Below are positions 58,134 through 64,000 of a DNA stretch of 64,000 nucleotides, one piece after another (positions within the stretch are counted from its first letter, which is position 1; every line of letters begins with the position of its first letter). The position numbers and the translations under genes were made by a program. Below the pieces are notes generated by a model. That model worked only from the letters and a program-made list of their open reading frames with translations, was not told where the DNA came from and ran no database searches. This DNA is from Modicisalibacter tunisiensis (GTDB taxonomy: Bacteria; Pseudomonadota; Gammaproteobacteria; Pseudomonadales; Halomonadaceae), in contig NZ_JAGXFD010000001.1 in assembly GCF_020148005.1 (NCBI RefSeq), positions 2,743,593 to 2,807,592 of the forward strand, in the 5' to 3' direction.

Positions 58134-59708
58134 TCAAGCCTCCCCGGTAGTGGCGTGCAGTCGTTTGGCCTTGATCCGAGCGGGCAGCGGGTGTGGCCAG
58201 AGTCTCAGGGTGCTGCGGGTGACCCACTCGTCCAGGTAGAACCCGGCGTAGCAGTAGAGGTTGAGCGTCTGTACCCAGCGAAGGTGCAGGCCATGGCGCT
58301 GCAGGCCGTAGCCCGCGAACAGCAGCACGAACAGCGTGCTCATCCAGAGATCCGCCCACAGCGGCGCCGTGTGCTCGGCGGGGGGCAGCAGGACGGCGAA
58401 CAGCGACTTGAGACCGAAATAAGCGAGCATCACCAGCGCGGCCAGGCCGAGGAAGCCCGCCCCGTCCCCCGACGCCAGCGGACCGCGCCGCTCGGCCAGC
58501 AAGGCCGTCAGCGCCAGGGTCAACAGCACCCAGGGGCTGACCACCGCGAAGGCGCTCGAGTCGAAGCCGGCGCGCACGACAACCGCCAGGCCCGCCACCA
58601 GGGCAACGCTGGTGGCACCGGCCGCCAGCCACTGTGCCGGCGTCGGGCGACGGCCCGGCGCCTGCCGGCGCAGCAGATCCTCCTGCACGGCCTCGCCGGA
58701 ACTCAGGAAGGCGTAGGCCTTGTAGCAGGAGTGCGCCAGCAGATGCAGCAGCGCCAGCTCCACCAGTCCCAGAGCGATCTCGACCAGCATCAGCCCCATC
58801 TGGGCGCTGGTCGACCACGCCAGTCGGACCTTGATGCTGATGCGCGTCATCATGACCAGCGCCGCCAGTACGCTGCCGAGACCCGCGACGATCAGGATCA
58901 GCGCCCGGGCCGGCGTGGACTGCAGCAACAGCGGCGAGAACAGCAGCAGCAGATAGCCGCCGAGGTTGATCACGCCCCCGTGCAACGCCGCCGAGACCGG
59001 CGTGGGCGCCTCGACCACCTGGATCAGCCAGCCATGCAAGGGCAGCTGGGCGCACTTGATCAGCGCCGCCAGCGCGAGCAGGCAGGCCGCCGCCTGTTCC
59101 CCGACGGACAGGTTCCCGCCCGGCGCCGCATAGGCGCCGACGATCACGCTGATCCGGGCGCTGTCGTGGTGGAGGTACAACAGCAGGAAGGCCCCCAGGG
59201 CACACAGCTCGGCGGCGCGGGCGAAGAGAAACTTCTTGTGGGCTGCCAGGGCCGCACGGGGCCGGTCGGGGTAGAACATCAGCAGCTGATGCATGGCCAG
59301 GCTGATGCCCAGCCAGGCGGCCAGGAACATCGGAAGAAAGTCGCTCAGCACCGCCACGCTGACCGCCGCGAATACCGTCTGGACGAGCGTGACGAAGCGC
59401 TGCTGGCGAGGCTCGCCCTGCAGATAGGTGGCGCTGTAGCGCACCACCACGAAGGCAATGAAGTTGGCGAGCAGCAGCATGATCAGTTGCAGGGGCGTCG
59501 CCTGCCACACGCCGATCACCGCCGGCAGCCTCTGTGCCAGGCCCAGCGCCAGCAGCAGCGCCGAGAGACACAGCCCGGCCAGGGTGGCGGTCCGGGCCGT
59601 GCGCCAGGCGCGTGCACTCGTCTGGCGGCCGCTTGCCAGGGCGCCCAGCACCAGGATGGCAGGCACCAGGGAAAGCAGGATGGTGGGCAACAGCTCGTTC
59701 CAATGCAT
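58134..59708 (-). CDS. dabB: Inorganic carbon transporter membrane subunit DabB (NuoL-like)
   Basis: A 524-residue, about 13-helix protein of the NADH dehydrogenase subunit 5/antiporter family (FVVVRYSATYLQGEPRQQRF, PLHGWLIQVVEAPTPVSAALHGGVINLGGYLLLLF, STSAQMGLMLVEIALG, AHSCYKAYAFLSSG). These are proton-pathway motifs with conserved Lys/His. Two bases separate its stop from the dabA start. Without complex I genes, this pairing is diagnostic for the DAB bicarbonate system, energised by the cation gradient. Confidence 0.93.
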   Translation of the reverse strand: MHWNELLPTILLSLVPAILVLGALASGRQTSARAWRTARTATLAGLCLSALLLALGLAQRLPAVIGVWQATPLQLIMLLLANFIAFVVVRYSATYLQGEPRQQRFVTLVQTVFAAVSVAVLSDFLPMFLAAWLGISLAMHQLLMFYPDRPRAALAAHKKFLFARAAELCALGAFLLLYLHHDSARISVIVGAYAAPGGNLSVGEQAAACLLALAALIKCAQLPLHGWLIQVVEAPTPVSAALHGGVINLGGYLLLLFSPLLLQSTPARALILIVAGLGSVLAALVMMTRISIKVRLAWSTSAQMGLMLVEIALGLVELALLHLLAHSCYKAYAFLSSGEAVQEDLLRRQAPGRRPTPAQWLAAGATSVALVAGLAVVVRAGFDSSAFAVVSPWVLLTLALTALLAERRGPLASGDGAGFLGLAALVMLAYFGLKSLFAVLLPPAEHTAPLWADLWMSTLFVLLFAGYGLQRHGLHLRWVQTLNLYCYAGFYLDEWVTRSTLRLWPHPLPARIKAKRLHATTGEA

Positions 59709-59808
59709 GGAATGCCTCCGATGATCCGTGGAGGGAGCAGTATCCAGCCTGCTTTTCTTGAATTAAAATGGATATATATTGATTTATTGTTCTATAAAAG
59801 AGAACGAA

Positions 59809-60708
59809 ATGAGCCGTTTGAACTACCACCACCTCTACTACTTCTGGCACGTGGCCCGCGAGGGCAAGCTCACGCGGGTTGCCGAGGCGCTGCACCTGTC
59901 GCAGAGCGCCCTCTCGGCGCAGATCCGCAAGCTGGAGGACCGGATGGGCAAGCGGCTGTTCGAGCGGCGCAATCGTACCCTGGTGCTGACCGAGGCGGGG
60001 CGGCAGGTGTTCAACTATGCCGAGGTGATCTTCACCAAGGGCGAGGAGCTGGAATCGCTGATCAGCCGGGGCATCGAACCCGAGTATCAGCGCCTGCGGA
60101 TCGGCACGCTCTCCACCATGTCGCGCAACTTCATCGAGAGCTTCATCGATCCGCTGCTCAACCGCGACGAGCACAAGGTGCATTTCAGCCTGCATGCCCG
60201 GGGCATGAGCAACCTGCTCGACGGCCTGGCCCGGCACGAGTTCGACGTCGTGCTTACCAACACCCAGCTGTCCCCTTCCGACTCACCCCGGGCGGCGTGG
60301 CAGAGCCAGCTGCTGGCCCGCCAGCCGCTGTCGATCCTCGGTCCGCCGGAGTCCGATCCGGGCGCCGCCTTCCCCGAGGGCTACGCCGACCTGCGCTGGG
60401 TGCTGCCCGGCGAGCATCATGAAATACGCCGCGCCTTCGACGGCTTCTGCAGCCTGCATCAGTACCGGCCGGAGATCCTCGCCGAGGCCGACGACATGGC
60501 CATGCTGCGCCTGCTGGCCCGGGACAGCGGCGCGCTGAGCGTGCTGCCGGAGGTGGTGGTCAAGGATGAGGTGAAGCAGGGGCGGCTGACTCGCTACGCC
60601 AGGCTGCCCAACGTCTACGAGAACTTCTATGCCATCACCCTGCCCCGGGAATTCATGCCGAGCGTGGTCTCGGAACTGCTGTCCCGCCCGCTGAAGGACC
60701 TGGCCTGA
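59809..60708 (+). CDS. LysR-family regulator (NhaR-like) of dabBA
   Basis: A 299-residue protein. LNYHHLYYFWHVAREGKLTRVAEALHLSQSALSAQIRKLEDRMGKRLFERRNRTLVLTEAGR is the NhaR-type HTH. The effector domain includes LRIGTLSTMSRNFIESFIDPLL and GALSVLPEVVVKDEV. It is divergent from dabBA with a 100-bp AT-rich gap, so it likely responds to CO2 supply, pH or sodium. The ATG at 59809 matches NhaR starts and follows AAGAGAACGA. Confidence 0.88.
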   Translation: MSRLNYHHLYYFWHVAREGKLTRVAEALHLSQSALSAQIRKLEDRMGKRLFERRNRTLVLTEAGRQVFNYAEVIFTKGEELESLISRGIEPEYQRLRIGTLSTMSRNFIESFIDPLLNRDEHKVHFSLHARGMSNLLDGLARHEFDVVLTNTQLSPSDSPRAAWQSQLLARQPLSILGPPESDPGAAFPEGYADLRWVLPGEHHEIRRAFDGFCSLHQYRPEILAEADDMAMLRLLARDSGALSVLPEVVVKDEVKQGRLTRYARLPNVYENFYAITLPREFMPSVVSELLSRPLKDLA

Positions 60709-60729
60709 CCTGAAAGCCCCCGCGAAAAG

Positions 60730-60756
60730 CCCCGAACCGGTTGGCCGACTCGGGGC
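60730..60756. terminator. Hairpin after the dab regulator
   Basis: GCCCCGA (60730-60736) pairs with TCGGGGC (60750-60756), with a second CCGG/GGCC pair inside, in the 171-bp convergent gap. Confidence 0.5.
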
Positions 60757-60879
60757 CCTGAACGGCAGTATCACCTGTCTTCCGGCGGTCAATGCCTGCA
60801 ACAGGCCACCCTGTGACGCGGGCAGATGCAGTACGGAATAGGCTGTCTCGTCCGATGTTGACGGGGCTCTCGCGCCGGG

Positions 60880-61113
60880 CTATTTCAGCCATTCTTCTAT
60901 CTTTTTCCTGGGAGGTATGGACCCCGAATGCACCAGCTGATCGTCGACGACCACGGCAGGAGTGCTCATCACACCATATTTCAACATGGCTTCCGGACTG
61001 GTTTCCTTCGTGACATTGACAGGAATCCCGCTATCCCTTGCCACCCGCTGAATGGACTCGGCCGTCTTGACACATTTGGCACATCCACTACCCAGAACCT
61101 TGATTTCTTTCAT
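60880..61113 (-). CDS. Small thioredoxin-like protein with CxxC
   Basis: A 77-residue thioredoxin-fold protein (redox-active disulfide family). VLGSGCAKCVKTAESIQRVA has the Cys-Ala-Lys-Cys motif and MSTPAVVVDDQLVHSG the cis-Pro. GGGGGTGG precedes the ATG at 61113 (a GTG at 61119 is also in frame). It lies 9 bp behind a COG0701 permease; such pairs are common and may handle a reduced metal or metalloid or a thiol compound. Confidence 0.85.
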   Translation of the reverse strand: MKEIKVLGSGCAKCVKTAESIQRVARDSGIPVNVTKETSPEAMLKYGVMSTPAVVVDDQLVHSGSIPPRKKIEEWLK

Positions 61114-61122
61114 GGCCACCCC

Positions 61123-62106
61123 CTAAATCACGTAAACGATATTAACTACCCAGCCGATGATGGTGAACGACATCAGCAAGATCGCGAAGATGATGGCAAG
61201 CAGCTTCCAGGTCATCACCTGTTTCAACAGGATGAATTCCGGAAAGCTCGCGGCCACCGTACTCATGCAAAATGCCAATGTTGTTCCCAGCGGCAACCCC
61301 TTCATGATCAAGCTCTCCATCACCGGAATAATACCCGTGGAATTTGAGTAGAGAGGGATTCCAACCAGCACCGCGAGGGGCACCGACCACCATTGACCAC
61401 TGCCCAGGTTACTTTCAAACCAGGCTTCTGGTACAAAACCATGCAATGCTGCGCCCAGCCCCACACCAATAAACACCCACTTCCAGACACGCCCCAGAAT
61501 ACCCAGCAACTCCATCTTGGCGAATTCATGGCGCTCCTTCAGGGAAATTCTGGAGCCGTCACCGGGCTCCACACCGGGGGCCCCGGCCGTTTGATAGGCC
61601 TTGAGAGCAAAGGGTTGCAAAAGGCGCTCGGCACGCACGAGGTCGAGAAACATGCCACCGAAAACGCCAATCAACATCCCTGTCAGCACATAGATAAGAG
61701 TTATCTCCCATCCTACCAGGCTGAACAGAAGCAATACTGCAACCTCATTAATCAACGGCGACGTCAAGAGAAATGACATTGTAATGCCGATGGGTATCCC
61801 TGCTGATGTAAAGCCCAAGAAAATAGGGATGCTGGAACACGAGCAGAATGGCGTGATTGCACCAAACGTGGAACCGAGAACATAGCCAAGGTATTTATTA
61901 TTCCCTGCAAGATAGTTACGTATTTTCTCGACGTTCAGCGAGGCTCGAGCGAGAGAAATCACATAAATCATAACGACCAGAAGAAAAAATATCTTCGTGA
62001 CGTCTTCAACAAAAAAATGAACAGCGCCTCCCAGCCTCGAGCCCGGAACCAGGCCCAGAACAGAATACACCAGAAAATCTGCCAAGCTTGTAAATATCCA
62101 GAACAT
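61123..62106 (-). CDS. COG0701-family permease (ArsP/YraQ-like)
   Basis: A 327-residue membrane protein with 8-10 helices. The two hallmark repeats are LGSTFGAITPFCSCSSIPIFLGFTSAGIPIGITMSFLLTSPLINEVAVLLL and VLVGIPLYSNSTGIIPVMESLIMKGLPLGTTLAFCMSTVAASFPEFILLKQ. The Cys-Ser-Cys of the first repeat is the motif seen in ArsP organoarsenical exporters and relatives. The substrate is unknown; coupling to a thioredoxin-like protein fits a redox-active cargo. Confidence 0.85.
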   Translation of the reverse strand: MFWIFTSLADFLVYSVLGLVPGSRLGGAVHFFVEDVTKIFFLLVVMIYVISLARASLNVEKIRNYLAGNNKYLGYVLGSTFGAITPFCSCSSIPIFLGFTSAGIPIGITMSFLLTSPLINEVAVLLLFSLVGWEITLIYVLTGMLIGVFGGMFLDLVRAERLLQPFALKAYQTAGAPGVEPGDGSRISLKERHEFAKMELLGILGRVWKWVFIGVGLGAALHGFVPEAWFESNLGSGQWWSVPLAVLVGIPLYSNSTGIIPVMESLIMKGLPLGTTLAFCMSTVAASFPEFILLKQVMTWKLLAIIFAILLMSFTIIGWVVNIVYVI

Positions 62107-62240
62107 CGCAAGTTCCGTCCCTACCCTGACATGACTTCACGGGGCCTCACTCTATGCCAGACATGCCGGACAAGAGGTCGGGGCCACATCCAAAAAAATT
62201 TCGAGAATCACACATCATGGACTCATGAAGCGTCTTGCTT

Positions 62241-62639
62241 CTAGGTCGTCCACTCCCGATTTTGCAGAACAACCCGATAGCCATCGATATCTTCGAATGT
62301 CTTCCCAGCGACATCCCAGTAGGGGTTGCAAGAATTCACTGAAGCGAAACCTGCTCGCGACATGGCCTCGCAGCACCCTTTCCAAACGGCATGGTCAGGC
62401 AGATAAAAGACCAGAAGGTGATCTTTTGCTGGCGCCCTGCCCACTGAACTCCCTCGCTGGCAAGTAAACTCCAGATGGTAATTATGTAAAGAATGCCCCA
62501 GAATCGAGCCGTCAAAACCATCATGGTCCTCAAAAGCACCCAGCAACTGAAACCCTAGACCCTCAATATACATCTCGGTAATTTCCGACAGATTATCGGT
62601 CGGCCTGGCTATTCTCAGCACTGCTGATTTCGGAACCAT
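62241..62639 (-). CDS. VOC (glyoxalase-like) superfamily protein
   Basis: A 132-residue protein with the beta-alpha-beta-beta-beta pattern of VOC metalloproteins (VLRIARPTDNLSEITEMYIEGLGFQLLGAFEDHDGFDG, then LHNYHLEFT, and ending FEDIDGYRVVLQNREWTT). CAGGAAAAAAAT before the ATG at 62639 supports that start. It resembles small YycE-type proteins; substrate unknown. Confidence 0.75.
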   Translation of the reverse strand: MVPKSAVLRIARPTDNLSEITEMYIEGLGFQLLGAFEDHDGFDGSILGHSLHNYHLEFTCQRGSSVGRAPAKDHLLVFYLPDHAVWKGCCEAMSRAGFASVNSCNPYWDVAGKTFEDIDGYRVVLQNREWTT

Positions 62640-62936
62640 ATTTTTTTCCTGGCAGGAGCTGATAAAAAGATAGTGCACGATGAAATTCTGGCTTGGCGCT
62701 CTATTAGCCCATCAGCCTAGCAGGCGCAACAAGCCATGCGGATCCGATCATGGAGACACCTCGATACATCTCACGGACTACCGGGTGCAGTCAAAGGCTC
62801 GAAAATTCAGATTAAGCGGAGTCATGAAAAAAACCAAGCCCAGAAATTGACCGTAGTCAGAGGGGCCTGGTTTTCTTCAATAGAGAAGAATAGGACGTCA
62901 CTTCAGTCTCGCGACATGTATCGTCAGATCGGCCGC
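62640..62936. other. Gap without recognisable genes
   Basis: No coding frame with a family resemblance or ribosome-binding site; the AT content is higher than in the flanks. It contains the promoter of the VOC gene. Confidence 0.3.
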
Positions 62937-63200
62937 CTACGATGCCACGAAGAGCTCCACCGTGTCGGGGTGTACCCCGTCGAGCTTCATTGCCTCGGCC
63001 GCATCCGCTCCTTGAAGGACTTCCGTGAGGGCCTCGAGACTGGGCACGTTCTCGATAATCAGCCCCACCCGGCTTCCGCCGCCAGGACTCACGAATGGCC
63101 TGACATCCATCCCGTGTGCCCCGAAGAACTCGGCTCGTCTGGACGACCCCAGCCAGCGAGTGACGTCATCCACATCATGCACTGCAATCACCGTGGTCAT
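62937..63200 (-). CDS. Small conserved hypothetical protein (ABM/DUF-type fold)
   Basis: An 87-residue soluble protein beginning MTTVIAVHDVDDVTRWLGSSRRAEFFGAHGMDVRPFV and ending VHPDTVELFVAS. The alternating strand-helix pattern suggests a ferredoxin-like/dimeric alpha-beta barrel fold. AGAGAGGTGG precedes the ATG at 63200. Function unknown. Confidence 0.65.
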   Translation of the reverse strand: MTTVIAVHDVDDVTRWLGSSRRAEFFGAHGMDVRPFVSPGGGSRVGLIIENVPSLEALTEVLQGADAAEAMKLDGVHPDTVELFVAS

Positions 63201-63586
63201 GGTGACCACCTCTCTATAGAAAAGCATGCAAGAATACCGCCCTGCCCCGGTCCGGGATCTCACGCCCGACGTCACCTGACATTATAGTTGCAAAGGGCGG
63301 AATGTATCGAAACCGGTATCGATCCGGGTGAACTCGGCACTGGCGGCACAAACCTGAGGGCGCAGCGTCGTTCCGGAAAAATCGCCCTCGGCCTACTCTG
63401 CGACCGATGGCTGCCGATATAACTATGCAGGGGAACGCCGTGGGCCGGCAGTCTCATCGCCCCACGCCCGACCTGTCGCGAGGGCGCCAGCCGACCGGCG
63501 TCCTGGGAGCCATCCGCGAGCCGATGGCGCAAACCAGCCGTGGCGTTGGCAACGCCCGATATTCGACTCGATCGAGGACGCATTTC
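63201..63586. other. Divergent intergenic region
   Basis: A 386-bp region between two divergently oriented genes. Overlapping open frames on both strands have no family resemblance. No clear palindrome or RNA was recognised. Confidence 0.3.
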
Positions 63587-64000
63587 ATGACCCAAGAGAC
63601 TCCTGCCATCGTCGCCGACATCATGACGCGCGACATCGTGACACTACGTCTCGAGCAGACGCTCCACGACGGCAACGAGGCCATGCGGGAGCACAAGGTA
63701 CGCCACCTGCCGGTGCTGGACGAACAGGATCGCCTGGTCGGCCTGCTCAATCAGAAGGTGGTGCTGCGCGAAGCCTTGCGGATCACCGACACCTTCGGCT
63801 CGCTGCACCTGAGCCGCCACCTGGGACGAATCCCGCTCGCCAAGGCCCTCTCCCGCGACGTGCTCACGCTCTCGACCGACACGCCGCTCGCCGAGGCCGG
63901 CCGGCAACTGCTGGCCCACCGCCAGGGAGCCATGCCGGTGGTGGATGACGACGGGCACCTCGTCGGCATCGTCTCTTCGGTGGATTTCGTGCGCCTGGCC
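63587..64000 (+). CDS. CBS-domain protein (partial, runs off the window)
   Basis: The ATG at 63587 opens 138 codons to the window edge. Two CBS motifs are visible: IVADIMTRDIVTLRLEQTLHDGNEAMREHKVRHLPVLDEQDRLVGLLN and SRDVLTLSTDTPLAEAGRQLLAHRQGAMPVVDDDGHLVGIVSSVDFV. Tandem CBS modules bind adenine nucleotides and regulate partner domains or proteins. Whether an extra domain follows lies outside the window. Confidence 0.88.
   Translation, partial: MTQETPAIVADIMTRDIVTLRLEQTLHDGNEAMREHKVRHLPVLDEQDRLVGLLNQKVVLREALRITDTFGSLHLSRHLGRIPLAKALSRDVLTLSTDTPLAEAGRQLLAHRQGAMPVVDDDGHLVGIVSSVDFVRLA

Noticed and set aside
55648-60237. A 1529-codon minus-strand open frame that looks like a giant fusion
   Set aside because: Only 55648-58131 encodes DabA. 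The upstream part lies over dabB in a wrong frame and has the Arg/Gly/Ala-rich look of a high-GC shadow.
58101-60422. A 773-codon plus-strand open frame across dabB and the LysR gene
   Set aside because: It is antisense to dabB, then in a wrong frame over the regulator; Arg/Gln-rich low-complexity product.

Overview
The window is a high-GC chromosomal segment of a moderately halophilic marine-type gammaproteobacterium, most likely Halomonadaceae (Halomonas or Chromohalobacter group). This rests on the codon use, an MvaT-type H-NS protein, LiuR-type and BirA-type operators, and a close match in gene order and protein sequence to the sulfolactate locus known from Chromohalobacter salexigens. 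No tRNA, rRNA or CRISPR array was seen.

Layout. (1) 1-2.2 kb: a partial IS481-type transposase, then an N-terminally truncated IS5-family transposase with a -1 frameshift signal that abuts the surviving 3' part of a yjbH-like exopolysaccharide gene. (2) 2.2-20.9 kb: a composite C3-organosulfonate locus. On the minus strand it carries an HpaI-type aldolase, two sulfolactate dehydrogenases (comC, slcC), a TctABC-type uptake system, a zinc dehydrogenase and an SDR that look like the DHPS-epimerising pair, hpsN, a TRAP transporter, a small membrane protein and sulfolactate sulfo-lyase suyAB. The regulators are a GntR and a LacI protein, and a yeiE/yeiH (LysR plus putative sulfite/sulfate exporter) pair closes the locus. 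The inferred flow is: DHPS enters by TRAP and HpsN oxidises it to (R)-sulfolactate; sulfolactate enters by the tripartite carrier; SlcC and ComC interconvert its enantiomers; SuyAB yields pyruvate plus sulfite; sulfite leaves by the YeiH-type exporter. Two regulons are visible: a 38-bp element shared by the slc and suy promoters (GntR candidate) and perfect LacI-type palindromes at the hps promoters.

(3) 20.9-30.5 kb: UDP-glucose dehydrogenase and a UDP-glucuronate epimerase, small hypothetical proteins, a MotA/MotB-like pair, an MvaT protein with a second short MvaT-like protein that lacks the DNA-binding half, bioA with a BirA box, a DadA-type D-amino acid dehydrogenase and a small lipoprotein. 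(4) 30.7-33.5 kb: 8-oxoguanine deaminase and an NCS2 purine permease. (5) 33.6-40.5 kb: the complete leucine/isovalerate operon liuABCDE behind a perfect LiuR box, with two copies of a REP-like palindrome inside it.

(6) 40.6-55.5 kb: an accessory region with a second organosulfur/C1 theme. It holds a LysR regulator, an acyl-CoA ligase resembling DmdB, a crotonase without the catalytic glutamates, an OsmC protein and a dihydrolipoamide-dehydrogenase-like flavoprotein. Next comes an AT-richer cassette (IscU-like protein with a single cysteine, sulfide:quinone oxidoreductase, DUF1641 protein), then a frameshifted Lrp regulator. It ends with a DmdA-type tetrahydrofolate methyltransferase followed by a methyl-THF oxidation module (MetV-like Cys-rich protein, MetF, PurU, FolD). 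This reads as demethylation of DMSP or a related methylated compound, with the methyl group oxidised to formate.

(7) 55.6-64 kb: a DabA/DabB inorganic-carbon accumulation system with a divergent LysR/NhaR-type regulator, a thioredoxin-like protein with a COG0701 permease, a VOC protein, a small DUF protein and the start of a CBS-domain protein cut by the window edge.
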